A DNA stretch of 64,000 nt from Ktedonobacteraceae bacterium (GCA_035653615.1 DASRBN010000008.1:47521-111520), one strand, 5' to 3'. Counted from the stretch's first letter, positions 17,628-26,331 are shown. The notes: generated from the letters alone by a model not told the origin. Numbers and translations: made by a program.

Positions 17628-18620
17628 ATGTCCCAGGAAGAGAATAATCGCTCTATACTTACCGCCAGGGATGTTTCTCATTTGTCGTTACGCGAGCGCA
17701 CCGGGCTGGCCGTGCAGGCACAGGATACTGCCACTGTCATCGACAGGATACGCGAGGCGGAGCAGGCCGGAATCCGGCAGGTCTGGATGACGCAATCGGC
17801 GGGCATGCTGGACACTCTGACCATCTTTGCTGCCGCGGCAGTGCAGACAACTCGTATTCGCCTCGGTACCTCGATTGTGCCCGTCTATCCACGCCACCCG
17901 CTTGTGATGGCCCAGCAAGCGGCAACCATCGAAGCGCTTGCCCCGGGACGCCTGCGATTGGGCGTTGGCACCAGTCACCGTCACGTGATGGAAAACATCT
18001 ATGGCCTCTCGATGCCATCGCCGCTGGCGTATTTACGCGAATATGTCGAGGTGATGCGCCAGGTGTTGTGGGAGGGGCGAGTAGATCATCACGGTAAATT
18101 CTTCAATGTAGCTGCCTCCATTCCACGCCCGGCGCGGATTCCCCTGCTCATCTCGGCGCTAGGAGAGAAGGCCTTTCGCCTGGCCGGTGAAATTGCCGAT
18201 GGCGCGATCTCGTGGGTCTGCCCCGTTCCCTACCTGCTCGATAAGGCGCTACCCGCTTTAAGGGCAGGAGCGCAGGCAAGTAACCGGCCCACCCCACCAC
18301 TGGTCGCACATATTCCGGTGGCCCTGAGTACCGATGAGGCGGCCGTACAGGTGGCAGCGACGCCACGCATCTCGTTCTATACCAGGGCGCCATTCTACAG
18401 GCACATGTTTGAGCTGGCAGGCTTCCCCATTGGCGAGGATGGGACGGGCACGGATAAGCTGGTGAAGGAGTTGGTGGTCGCGGGAGACCAGGCACAGGTG
18501 GAGAAACGCCTGCGAGAGCTGCTCACGAGCGGCCTGGATGAGTTGCTGCTGATGCTGGTGCCGGTATCGGACGAGGCACACGAGCGAGAGCAGTTGTTGC
18601 AGGTGATTGGGTCGCTCTAA
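17628..18620 (+). CDS. LLM-class flavin-dependent oxidoreductase
   Basis: This is a bacterial luciferase-like monooxygenase of 330 residues, probably using coenzyme F420 or FMN. The expected barrel signatures are present: an early IREAEQAGIRQVWMTQ, the segment RIRLGTSIVPVYPRHP, the motif EALAPGRLRLGVGTSH, and the late FRLAGEIADGAISWV. F420-using members resemble this more than true luciferases do, but the cofactor cannot be proved from sequence. The protein may start at the ATG at 17628 or slightly later. It is monocistronic as far as can be seen. The substrate is unknown. Confidence 0.8.
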   Translation: MSQEENNRSILTARDVSHLSLRERTGLAVQAQDTATVIDRIREAEQAGIRQVWMTQSAGMLDTLTIFAAAAVQTTRIRLGTSIVPVYPRHPLVMAQQAATIEALAPGRLRLGVGTSHRHVMENIYGLSMPSPLAYLREYVEVMRQVLWEGRVDHHGKFFNVAASIPRPARIPLLISALGEKAFRLAGEIADGAISWVCPVPYLLDKALPALRAGAQASNRPTPPLVAHIPVALSTDEAAVQVAATPRISFYTRAPFYRHMFELAGFPIGEDGTGTDKLVKELVVAGDQAQVEKRLRELLTSGLDELLLMLVPVSDEAHEREQLLQVIGSL

Positions 18621-18724
18621 AGGAGATCGCATCAATGAATGGGTGATGGTTGATGTGCTATACGTGTTAACAGAGGCTCACAGAGTGAGTTTCTAAATCT
18701 AGAGATAAAAATTGGACAAGCACG

Positions 18725-18754
18725 AAAAAAGGGGTAGCCTTACCGGCTACCCCT
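18725..18754 (-). terminator. Rho-independent terminator of the DoxX remnant
   Basis: On the minus strand a 10-bp GC-rich stem (AGGGGTAGCC with GGCTACCCCT, 5-nt loop) is followed by six T residues, a textbook intrinsic terminator. It lies 12 bp after the stop of the gene at 18766. Confidence 0.8.
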
Positions 18755-18765
18755 CCTTTCAGGAA

Positions 18766-19137
18766 TCAGGAAGAAGAAGGAACACGATGGAGTACTTGAG
18801 AATGTTCCTCTATCCATGTTCCGATTGGGATTGCCACCAGCAAAAGCACTACCAATGCTACCAGTCCAATCACAAACGTCAACGGTTCAGGCAGATTAAC
18901 GCTAAAGACTGTATCCAGAGAATAGGTGCCAGCACCTGTCAATCCAAGTACTACAGCAATCGCGAGTAAAACTAACGGAAACTCGATACCTCCTACCGCG
19001 TTCCAGAAACCCTTGCTCCAAAAAGGATGGAGGGTCGAAAATAAGCTGAGGGAGATTGCATATCCTGGGAAGCCGCGACTGACTGTATCAGCCGCCCGGA
19101 TGGAACCCCCAAATGCCTGAACGGTTCCCGTATTCAC
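18766..19137 (-). pseudogene. 5'-truncated DoxX-family membrane protein
   Basis: The open frame encodes the C-terminal half of a DoxX/quinol-oxidase-subunit-like protein. The stretch FWSKGFWNAVGGIEFPLVLL, then LGLTGAGTYSLD, matches the end of DoxX proteins. The N-terminal half, which normally holds the first two membrane helices, is missing. The frame is closed by a TGA about 40 bp upstream of the only possible start (GTG 19137), and no ribosome site precedes that start. An extra hydrophobic helix follows the DoxX part. The intact terminator and coding-like sequence suggest recent decay. A short but functional membrane protein is the alternative. Confidence 0.5.
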
Positions 19138-19270
19138 TACGTCCTTGCTGCTTCCCCAGGATATGCTCGCTTCCCTTCAATCATGACAGCATGCAACACT
19201 CTTTAGCGCTACCGGCCCTCCTTTCCATCCTAAACCACTACCGCCCCGGGCCGTGGCCTCAAGAGGAAGA

Positions 19271-19753
19271 TCACCAGGCGCCGGCGCCGGCCAGTTGTTT
19301 CTGATGGCTACCGGTGATGCTAATCTTCTTCGGGCGGCTCACCTCGCTGAACGGTATCACCAGGTGCAGGATACCATTCTCGTAGGTCGTCTCGATGTGG
19401 TCAGCATCGACAGGTTTGGGGAAGGTAATGGTGCGCTCGAAGGTCCCATAACCGATCTCCTGTAACAGCCAGTTGACCTTCTCGCCTTCGTTGAACGTAG
19501 GCTGGTACTGACCCTTGACAGTCAGCGTATTCTGCTGCACAGTCAGGTCAATATTCTCTGGATTAATGCCGGGAATCAGCACATACACCTGATAGCCATG
19601 CTCCGTCTCGCAGACATCCATTGGAGCAGCAAAATTCGTCGTGCGAGCGCCGAACCAGCCGGGCCGCACAAAGCTTTCCTCAAAGAGTTTGTTTACCGCA
19701 TCACGCAGGCTAAGTGCTTCGGTAAAAGGATCGAAACGCATCAAAGTGGTCAT
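19271..19753 (-). CDS. Hsp20/alpha-crystallin small heat-shock protein
   Basis: This is an ATP-independent holdase chaperone of 160 residues. Residues 40-145 are the alpha-crystallin beta-sandwich: PMDVCETEHGYQVYVLIPGI, the TLTVKGQY strand and the late ENGILHLVIPF, ending at the PKKISITG segment. The N-terminal region resembles the usual FDPFTEALSLRDAVNKLFEE. A very strong ribosome site (AGGAGGTGA) precedes the ATG. Four 11-bp-spaced repeats lie about 260-300 bp upstream. No CIRCE-type inverted repeat was seen. Confidence 0.92.
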   Translation of the reverse strand: MTTLMRFDPFTEALSLRDAVNKLFEESFVRPGWFGARTTNFAAPMDVCETEHGYQVYVLIPGINPENIDLTVQQNTLTVKGQYQPTFNEGEKVNWLLQEIGYGTFERTITFPKPVDADHIETTYENGILHLVIPFSEVSRPKKISITGSHQKQLAGAGAW

Positions 19754-20010
19754 ACGCAGTCACCTCCTAAAGAAACAATAGACTTACGCTTTTGCTTTGT
19801 GAACAAATCTTTGTTTGCTGGAGAGGCCTGGTCTGATTCCCCGGTCTAGCCTCTTACGACCTCCCAGAGATGTTCAAATACACTTGTTTTTGCTTTTCAA
19901 CTGTTTGGAGGGAGAGGTTCGACCTGGGACGCATCCCTTTTTCCTCTTTCCATTAACCAGAAACAATCATATCATCTCACATATTCCGTAAAGTGACCTC
20001 AAAATTGAGA

Positions 20011-20050
20011 TCTAACACATCTCTAACATTACTCTAACGTTTCTCTAGCA
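20011..20050. promoter_or_regulatory. Four 11-bp-spaced TCTAAC direct repeats
   Basis: TCTAAC starts at 20011, 20022 and 20033, and TCTAGC at 20044, an exact 11-nt period. On the other strand the heptamer is G(T/C)TAGA(G/T). Direct repeats one helical turn apart are typical sites for OmpR/PhoB- or SARP-type winged-helix regulators. They lie just past the grpB-like stop and about 260 bp upstream of hsp20. Confidence 0.5.
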
Positions 20051-20051
20051 C

Positions 20052-20726
20052 TCAATTCTGAGAGCCTTTTCGTGCCTCTTCTGCGGCCCTCTTCCGCGCC
20101 CGAGTGAGTATCTCTTCAACCACTGTAGTCTTCGCATCAGCATAGTTCTGGGTGTATTTCCAGTTCTGGCGAGCAAGTGTCCGTTTGGTCTGTTCGTAGA
20201 GATGGCGATCAGAAGGATTGCCACGCAACCAGTCACGGAAGAGCAGCATCCGATCAATTTCAGGGCATCCTTGGGAGAAGACATGCAGGTTGACATTGGT
20301 ATCCGGCCCTTTGAATACCCGATGTTCGTACCAGCCTGGCTCGCGAATACGCAATACATAACCGGCAGCCTCCAGGGCCGGAACATAGCTCGCTTCATCC
20401 GATGAATCGGCTACCACCAGCAGGATGTCGATGATTGGTTTGGCCGCCAGCTCCGGTACCGAAGTCGAGCCTACATGTTCAATCATCAGGGCCTGGTCGC
20501 CAAGCGCGGCCTGGATGCGCCGGGCCTCGCGCGCGAAGAGTTGGGGCCATTGCGGGTCGTAATCGACAACCTGGATCGGCACGGTCAGGGGTGTGAGTCC
20601 ACCAACATGGATAGCCTGAAGCTGCTCCTCGGTCATCGACACATCTCCGGCTACCGGGAGATGCTGTGATCTTTCATCTTTTGCCTGGTTCGATGAGCCT
20701 GGGGTGGAGCTGTTGATTTCGGACAT
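20052..20726 (-). CDS. GrpB family protein (UPF0157)
   Basis: This GrpB-type protein of about 224 residues has a nucleotidyltransferase-like fold. The core starts at VDYDPQWPQLFAREA and contains MIEHVGSTSVPELAAKPIIDI, the family signature with a nucleotidyltransferase-like GS...D pattern. It then has NLHVFSQGCPEIDRMLLFRDWL and a helical end. The same domain is fused to dephospho-CoA kinase in some bacteria, but here it stands alone with a 50-residue polar N-terminal extension. The start at 20726 puts AAGGA six bases upstream; 20732 would be too close. The biochemical role is not established. Confidence 0.85.
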   Translation of the reverse strand: MSEINSSTPGSSNQAKDERSQHLPVAGDVSMTEEQLQAIHVGGLTPLTVPIQVVDYDPQWPQLFAREARRIQAALGDQALMIEHVGSTSVPELAAKPIIDILLVVADSSDEASYVPALEAAGYVLRIREPGWYEHRVFKGPDTNVNLHVFSQGCPEIDRMLLFRDWLRGNPSDRHLYEQTKRTLARQNWKYTQNYADAKTTVVEEILTRARKRAAEEARKGSQN

Positions 20727-20831
20727 GCGCATTCCTTTCTGTCTGGTCCTTATTCACTCACATCAAGAGGTCTATCTCGCATGATAGGATTTATGCAGGC
20801 AAACTTCTGAACACATAGAAGTGACATTCCG

Positions 20832-21650
20832 TCAGGACGCTCGCAAGGTTCTCTCATAAAAGCTCAGCACCCGCTGCCAGGCATCCTTCGCGGCGGTCTC
20901 ATTGTACATGGGCGTCGTATCGTTAAAGAAGGCATGTCCGGCATGGGGATAGATGCGCATCTCGAAGTCTTTTTTGTATGTAACCATGGCTTTGACCAGT
21001 GTATCGAGATGCGCATTGATCCGCATATCCTCCGCACCGTAATTACAGAGAACGGGACAGGAAATACGTTCGACCAGCTCTATGGGGTTCGGATTCTCGC
21101 CGTAAAATAGCACGCTGGCCGCCAGTTTCGCGTGGCAGGCCAGATTGATGGACATGCCTCCACCGAAGCAGAAGCCAATGCTGCCAATCCTGTCCTTCTG
21201 GACAAAAGGTTGCTCTTTCAAATACGCTATCGCATTAACGAGGTCCTGGGTCAGCTTATCCTTCGGTATGCCACCGAACATCACGGGAAACACGCGCTGC
21301 ACGATGTCCCTTTTTTCCTGCGGCAGTTGGGACATGGCCTGCTGCACATAGGCCGAATCCCTTGCTCTTTCCCATGAAACAGTAGACATAAACTGCATTG
21401 TCACGCCAACATTTGCCGGTGTCAGCACCTCGCCAAGGCCGGGTCGCGAGAACAGATTTGGGGCAAATGCGACATATCCTTCGCCCGCAAACCGATCGGC
21501 AACATTTTTGATATGGTCGGTCAGTCCCACAATCTCGTGAATGACAATCACTGCGGGACGAGGTTCCTCCGTCGCCGGTTTTACCAGATAAGCTTGAAGG
21601 GGACCGGCCTCTCCATCGTAAGTAAGCATGGTACCGGTTTCATTAGCCAT
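20832..21650 (-). CDS. Dienelactone hydrolase family protein
   Basis: This cytoplasmic alpha/beta-hydrolase of 272 residues uses a cysteine nucleophile in IGFCFGGGMS, the hallmark that separates dienelactone hydrolases from serine esterases. The early PAVIVIHEIVGLTDHIKNVA segment carries the conserved glutamate that activates the cysteine. The expected late Asp (YGAEDMRI) and His (HAGHAFFND) are visible. It would hydrolyse dienelactone-type or other cyclic esters, as in chloroaromatic breakdown. It is divergent from the P450 gene (163 bp between them), so a joint xenobiotic role is possible but unproven. Confidence 0.85.
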   Translation of the reverse strand: MANETGTMLTYDGEAGPLQAYLVKPATEEPRPAVIVIHEIVGLTDHIKNVADRFAGEGYVAFAPNLFSRPGLGEVLTPANVGVTMQFMSTVSWERARDSAYVQQAMSQLPQEKRDIVQRVFPVMFGGIPKDKLTQDLVNAIAYLKEQPFVQKDRIGSIGFCFGGGMSINLACHAKLAASVLFYGENPNPIELVERISCPVLCNYGAEDMRINAHLDTLVKAMVTYKKDFEMRIYPHAGHAFFNDTTPMYNETAAKDAWQRVLSFYERTLRAS

Positions 21651-21828
21651 AGTTTTTATGTTCCTTTCTAAAATATTGAGGGATTGCTACCTGATATGCT
21701 CATTGTAGCGAAAGAGGGGCGGGGATGCAAAGAGGTCATCCTTCAAAGTAATCCCAGGCACGCCCGCTCTCGTTTAAAGTATAATAATCATCAAGAGTAA
21801 GTCGCATCACCACATGGGAGGAAACAGC

Positions 21829-23067
21829 ATGACAGCAGAAACAACCCTTGACCTGGACAACTTCTTCGTCAACATCCAGGACCCCTACCCTGTCTATACG
21901 TATCTTAGAGAAAATGACCCGGTACACTGGAACCAGATCTTCAACTGCTACATGCTCACCCGCTACGATGATGTTCACATGGTATTCTCCGACCATCGCA
22001 GATTCTCCTCCGATATCTGGTCGGATACGGTCGAATTCATGACGGAAATGGGCGTGACCGAATCTCTCGAGTACCTGCAACGGATCGTTCCTTTCCTGGC
22101 CTATAACCTGCAGGGCATGGACCCACCGGGCCATACACGCCAGCGCACCCTGATGATGAAAACCTTCACCCCGCGCATGATCGAATCGTTCCGACCCACT
22201 GTGCAAAGGCTGGTGGATGAGCTGATCGATCAGAAGCTCGCGGAAGGCAAGATGGATGTTGTAGCCGACCTCGCTTATCCACTGCCCTCCAACGTGATTC
22301 TTGATTTGCTGGGCATTCCCCGTAGTGGGCGTCCGTATATTCGCGCCAGCGCCGAGGCGATCAACGAATTTGTCGCTACCATCCTCTTCACCGGGCCACA
22401 GGTCTGGCCGAGACTGGCGAAGGTCTTCGATGAACTTAAAATCTATCTAGGAAGCCTGATTGAGGAACGACGCAAGCATCCAACCGGTGATTTGCTGACG
22501 AAAATGGTGCAGGCCGAAGAACACGGCGATATGCTGAGCGAGGATGAGATCATCATTGCCACCAATTTCCTGCTCTTCGCGGGCCACGAAACCACCGCCA
22601 ATCTGATCGCCACCGGGCTGTACTACCTGCTGGAAAATCCTGAGCAGATGGAGCAATTGCGAGCCGATCCCTCCAAAGTCCCGGCTGCCGTGGAAGAACT
22701 CCTGCGCTACGTCAGTCCGGTGCATACACTCGCCCGCCGCACAGTGGAAGAGGTCACTATCAGCGGCGTCACCATCCCGCCAAATAGCAGCATCTATCTG
22801 TGCGTTGGAGCGGCCAATCGCGACCCCGAAAAGTTCCAGGACCCTGAAAAGCTGGATATTAATCGCCCGGCGGTGCGCTCGCTGGGCTTCGGCTACGGCA
22901 TTCACTTCTGCATCGGCGCGGCGCTGGCACGCATGGAGAGCCAGGTCGCGTTCGATACCATTCTCAGACGCTTACCGGGCCTCAAAATGACGGTCGATAA
23001 GCCCGAATTTCGCCCGAACTATTCGCTGCGCGGGCTGATATCCCTGCCGGTCGAATTTTCGGTCTGA
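21829..23067 (+). CDS. Cytochrome P450
   Basis: This is a soluble bacterial class-I P450 of about 412 residues. The I-helix motif is FAGHETTANL, with acid-alcohol pair E-T. The K-helix ExxR is EELLR. The haem-binding loop is FGYGIHFCIGAALAR, whose cysteine is the thiolate ligand. The I-helix and size fit CYP107/CYP102-like hydroxylases of secondary or xenobiotic metabolism; the substrate is unknown. I start it at ATG 21829, because GGGAGG lies nine bases upstream; ATG 21814 overlaps that site. No ferredoxin or reductase gene is adjacent, so the redox partner must be encoded elsewhere. Confidence 0.93.
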   Translation: MTAETTLDLDNFFVNIQDPYPVYTYLRENDPVHWNQIFNCYMLTRYDDVHMVFSDHRRFSSDIWSDTVEFMTEMGVTESLEYLQRIVPFLAYNLQGMDPPGHTRQRTLMMKTFTPRMIESFRPTVQRLVDELIDQKLAEGKMDVVADLAYPLPSNVILDLLGIPRSGRPYIRASAEAINEFVATILFTGPQVWPRLAKVFDELKIYLGSLIEERRKHPTGDLLTKMVQAEEHGDMLSEDEIIIATNFLLFAGHETTANLIATGLYYLLENPEQMEQLRADPSKVPAAVEELLRYVSPVHTLARRTVEEVTISGVTIPPNSSIYLCVGAANRDPEKFQDPEKLDINRPAVRSLGFGYGIHFCIGAALARMESQVAFDTILRRLPGLKMTVDKPEFRPNYSLRGLISLPVEFSV

Positions 23068-23111
23068 CCGGCGGATTGGCATTGAGTGCCGGTATTCCTT
23101 CATTTGGAATA

Positions 23112-23128
23112 ACTTACAATTTGTAAGT
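23112..23128. promoter_or_regulatory. 17-bp perfect operator-like dyad
   Basis: ACTTACAA-T-TTGTAAGT is perfectly symmetric and lies 60 bp before the quinone-type oxidoreductase start. Spaced TTAC/GTAA half-sites of this shape are typical of HxlR/DUF24 redox regulators that control quinone reductases. No HxlR gene is in the window. Confidence 0.55.
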
Positions 23129-23187
23129 GTTGCAAGCAGTAGGGCCGCAGTGCCCACTGAAATTCCAAAAGAAGGAGTATCACTTTT

Positions 23188-24126
23188 ATGTCAACAAGAA
23201 CCATGCACGCGATACAGGTCCATGATTACGGTGACGCGGACCAGCTCAAGCTGGAAGAGATTCCAGTACCTGAGCCAGGGGAGGGTGAAGTGCTTGTGCG
23301 CGTCTACGCGGCAGGCGTAAATCCCGCCGATTGGAAAGTTCGCAGCGGCTATTTCAAAGCCTTTTCGCCAACTACCTTCCCATATATTCCAGGGGCAGAC
23401 CTGGCAGGAGTCGTAGAAAAAGTTGGTCCCGGCGTGAGTACATTCCAGCCCGGCCAGGAGGTTTTCGGTCGAAGCTCCAATGGATCATACGCGGAGTACG
23501 CCATTGCTCCTGCCAATAGGCTGGCGCTGAAGCCAAAAACGCTGAATTTTGACGAGGCGGCTACCGTTCCAGTTGGCGCGACGACTGCCTGGCAGGGCAT
23601 CTTCGATCACGGTCATTTGCAGCCAGGGCAGCGTGTGTTGATCCTGGGAGGAGCTGGCGGTGTCGGCCTCTTCGCGGTGCAGTTCGCCCGCTGGAAAGGT
23701 GCGCACGTGATCGCTACAGCCTCCACCGGCAATGCAGACTTCGTGCGTTCCCTGGGAGCAGAAACGGTCGTCGATTATACAAAAACGCGGGTTGGAGATG
23801 CAGTCCATGATGTAGACCTCGTTTTTGATACAGTCGGCGGTGATGCGTTGGCCAGTACGTATCCGACGCTCAAACGAGGCGGCACGCTGGTCAGTATCGC
23901 CGGGCAACCCGATGAGGCCCGATTGCGCGAACTTGGTGTGCATGCCGCGAGATTTTCGGCGCAGGTCAACACTGAACTGCTAAATACGTTCGCTCAGCTT
24001 ATCGATGAAGGCAAGATAAAGCCTGTTGTCGGGCCTGTGTTCTCGCTTGGCGAAGCCGGAAAAGCCCAGGAACTCAGCCAGCGCGGTCATGGTCGGGGAA
24101 GAATCATCCTGCACATGGCGGGATGA
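23188..24126 (+). CDS. NADP-dependent zinc-type oxidoreductase / quinone reductase
   Basis: This is a medium-chain dehydrogenase/reductase of 312 residues. The N-terminal GroES-like domain contains GVNPADWKVRSGYF. A GGAGGVGLFAVQFARW NADP-binding motif follows, then a DYTKTRVGDAVHDVDLVFDT strand. The cysteine and histidine ligands of zinc alcohol dehydrogenases are absent, so it is a zinc-independent quinone or enone reductase. Its ribosome site is AGGAG, ten bases before the ATG. A perfect dyad upstream suggests control by an oxidation-sensing repressor. It may be a single-gene unit ending at the hairpin at 24149. Confidence 0.88.
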   Translation: MSTRTMHAIQVHDYGDADQLKLEEIPVPEPGEGEVLVRVYAAGVNPADWKVRSGYFKAFSPTTFPYIPGADLAGVVEKVGPGVSTFQPGQEVFGRSSNGSYAEYAIAPANRLALKPKTLNFDEAATVPVGATTAWQGIFDHGHLQPGQRVLILGGAGGVGLFAVQFARWKGAHVIATASTGNADFVRSLGAETVVDYTKTRVGDAVHDVDLVFDTVGGDALASTYPTLKRGGTLVSIAGQPDEARLRELGVHAARFSAQVNTELLNTFAQLIDEGKIKPVVGPVFSLGEAGKAQELSQRGHGRGRIILHMAG

Positions 24127-24148
24127 TTGCCTGTAACCTCGTGTGATT

Positions 24149-24187
24149 GGCTTCGCGCATTTGCTGATTGCGCGAAGCCATGTTTTT
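24149..24187 (+). terminator. Rho-independent terminator after the oxidoreductase
   Basis: An 11-bp stem (GGCTTCGCGCA with TGCGCGAAGCC), a 9-nt loop and then a TTTTT run. It lies 22 bp after the stop at 24126. Confidence 0.8.
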
Positions 24188-24309
24188 GTATATTGGCTCT
24201 CTGCTTATTAAGAAACAGCATGCTATACTCCCAGTAGTTAATAATTGATGCTGAACGAATAAGCAACTTAGCCTGTCATGATCTTTTAGCAGGAAGAAAG
24301 AGAGCTAAC

Positions 24310-25281
24310 ATGCTTCACACCTATCTCACTACATCCTGGCACCTGCGCTATCCTATTATCGGCGCACCTATGGCGTATGTAGGACGAGGACGGCTGGCAA
24401 GGGCGGTCTCAGAAGCCGGAGGACTCGGCATGATCGGCATTGGCAGCACAGAGTCGGTCGAATTTCTGATGCAAGAGGCAGCCATCGCTCGCGGAACCGA
24501 TGAGATGCGTTTTGGCATTGGCATGCATTGCTGGGCCATTGAAAAGCGCCCGGATCTGCTCGAGGCAGCGATAGAGGCCAGACCTTTTCTCATCTCCATT
24601 TCGTTCGGTTCCCCTGCTCCTTACGTGAAGCGGCTGCATCAGCAAGGAATCTTGCTTGCCACACAAATCAATACAAGAGCTGAAGCCATCCAGGCAGAAC
24701 GGGATGGAGTCGATCTCATTGTCGCCCAGGGGATGGAGGCTGGAGGACATGTCACAGGGCAGGTGAGTACGATGCCCTTGCTGCAAATCGTACTTGATTC
24801 AGTTCGATTGCCTGTGCTCGTGGCGGGCGGCATCGCGTCTCCCAGGGGCGTGGCAGCGGCCCTTGCTGCAGGTGCTGAAGGAGTCTGGGTCGGTACCGCC
24901 TTGCTAGCCTCACCTGAATGCGAGAACACTGAACAGGCTCGGACACGTATCGAACAGGCTCTGGAAACAGATACTATTCTAACCCGTGCGTTCGATGTAG
25001 CGCAAGGACTATCCTGGCCCTCGCAGTATCCTGGCCGGGCCTTGCGCAATCGCTTTACTGATCAGTGGCACAATCAAATCGACGTGCTTCCACAAGCTAG
25101 CGAAGCACGCCAACAGCTCAAAGAGGCGATTGCAAGCAAAAACTATGATCTCGCCTACATCTACGCGGGCGAAGCTGTGGGACTGGTAACCCGGCAGCAA
25201 TCAGCCAGAGACGTTATCCAATACCTGGGCAATGGCGCGGAGCGCTTGCTGCGGGAACGTTCTGATGAGCTACTGAGCTAA
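24310..25281 (+). CDS. Nitronate monooxygenase
   Basis: This FMN-dependent TIM-barrel enzyme of 323 residues oxidises alkyl nitronates to carbonyls plus nitrite. The signatures are an early APMAYVGRGRLARAVSEAGG, a QGMEAGGHVTGQ phosphate-binding segment and the late LVAGGIASPRGVAAALAAGA plus GVWVGTALLASPE. A catalytic histidine is present in the EAGGH segment. The ribosome site resembles GAAAGAGAG. It is probably transcribed alone, between the hairpin at 24149 and the convergent hydrolase. Related folds include 2-nitropropane dioxygenases and trans-enoyl reductases. Confidence 0.88.
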   Translation: MLHTYLTTSWHLRYPIIGAPMAYVGRGRLARAVSEAGGLGMIGIGSTESVEFLMQEAAIARGTDEMRFGIGMHCWAIEKRPDLLEAAIEARPFLISISFGSPAPYVKRLHQQGILLATQINTRAEAIQAERDGVDLIVAQGMEAGGHVTGQVSTMPLLQIVLDSVRLPVLVAGGIASPRGVAAALAAGAEGVWVGTALLASPECENTEQARTRIEQALETDTILTRAFDVAQGLSWPSQYPGRALRNRFTDQWHNQIDVLPQASEARQQLKEAIASKNYDLAYIYAGEAVGLVTRQQSARDVIQYLGNGAERLLRERSDELLS

Positions 25282-25367
25282 AATTTTTTAAAACGATTAA
25301 GAAGCGCTGCTTCTGGTATGCTCCTTAAAAAGCGCCTCCTATCAATATCATCAGAAGTGAAGATTCC

Positions 25368-26204
25368 CTATCCCAGAAAATCGTTGACCGCCTGCATGAA
25401 TTCATCGAACTTGCTGCGATGAACATTGTGGGTCGCGCCCTGAATCTCGATAGCCTTGCTATGGGCGGGTAAATATTGCTTTGCCTGCTCCCAGGCGGCA
25501 TCATCGAGCGTCGTACCAAGAGCGGCATCGGCGCGGATCAAAAGCGTTGGCGCTTTGATTTCGGCAAGCAGCGGCAGGATTTCGCCATGTTCGCCCGAAT
25601 CGGCAAAGACGCCTATCACCGCCTCGCGGGTCACCTTCTGCAGCGCGTCGATCTTGCCTTCGATATCGGCCTCCGTCCAGCCAGGGCTGCTGGTCGTGAT
25701 TTCGGGTCGCAGTTCAGCAGATGGACGGCCAATATCTTTTGTGTAGAAGGCAAGCCGCTCTCCGGCATTACCACTGCTAAAATGATGCGCAGGGTCCTCA
25801 AGGATTACCCGTGAGAGGTCAGGCACTGCCCTTTGAGACCATACGCCGCTCGCCAGCACCATGGCGGTCGCGCCACCCCAGGAATGTCCCATCACCACAG
25901 GACTTTTCAGATTCATGGCCTCGATAAACGCCAGCGCATCGTCCGCCGTATGACGCAGGCTGTATGCTCCCCGCGAAGGTTTGATGCTATCACCATGCCC
26001 GCGCATATCAATTGCGTAGACCCGGTAACGATCCGCCAGCGCCGGCCCAACACGCACCCAGCTGAGGACGGAACTCGTAATACCATGCAACAACAACATA
26101 TCGGGCAGTTCGGTGCGTTCAGCTCCCCAGCTAAGATAATGAAAGCGACCAGCGGGTAAATCGATTATGTTGGATTGAGCCTGTGTTGCGCCAGTACCGG
26201 TCAT
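25368..26204 (-). CDS. Alpha/beta hydrolase
   Basis: This is a 278-residue serine hydrolase. The oxyanion strand is LLLHGITSS, the nucleophile elbow is VMGHSWGGATAM and the late histidine is in IQGATHNVHRS. An acidic residue in the LIRADAALG region probably completes the triad. The N-terminal HYLSWG is typical of epoxide hydrolase, haloalkane dehalogenase and lactonase-like proteins; which of these is unclear. It is divergent from the TetR gene, whose operator lies in the shared 150-bp region. It may therefore be controlled by TetR as well. Confidence 0.8.
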   Translation of the reverse strand: MTGTGATQAQSNIIDLPAGRFHYLSWGAERTELPDMLLLHGITSSVLSWVRVGPALADRYRVYAIDMRGHGDSIKPSRGAYSLRHTADDALAFIEAMNLKSPVVMGHSWGGATAMVLASGVWSQRAVPDLSRVILEDPAHHFSSGNAGERLAFYTKDIGRPSAELRPEITTSSPGWTEADIEGKIDALQKVTREAVIGVFADSGEHGEILPLLAEIKAPTLLIRADAALGTTLDDAAWEQAKQYLPAHSKAIEIQGATHNVHRSKFDEFMQAVNDFLG

Positions 26205-26271
26205 ATTGCTCTCCTTCAGAATGCTGTTTCGATATTTCCTCTGATGATTACTCTATCATATTTTCCAGGGC

Positions 26272-26300
26272 TTGACAGTTGACCTTGTTCCGAGTATAAT
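26272..26300 (+). promoter_or_regulatory. Consensus sigma-70 promoter of the tetR-like gene
   Basis: A perfect TTGACA at 26272-26277, a 17-bp spacer, and a perfect TATAAT at 26295-26300. Transcription would begin near 26307, right at the edge of the operator. Confidence 0.85.
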
Positions 26301-26310
26301 TCTTACAGCT

Positions 26311-26331
26311 ATTGACCGACGGTCGGTCAAT
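26311..26331. promoter_or_regulatory. TetR-type operator dyad
   Basis: ATTGACCGAC-G-GTCGGTCAAT is perfectly symmetric (10-bp arms). It begins about four bases after the expected start of transcription and ends 26 bp before the regulator start codon. This is the standard layout of an autoregulated TetR repressor gene. Confidence 0.85.

Noticed and set aside
17521..17790. Plus frame before the LLM gene
   Set aside because: It overlaps the LLM start and the repeat, with no ribosome site and no recognisable domain.
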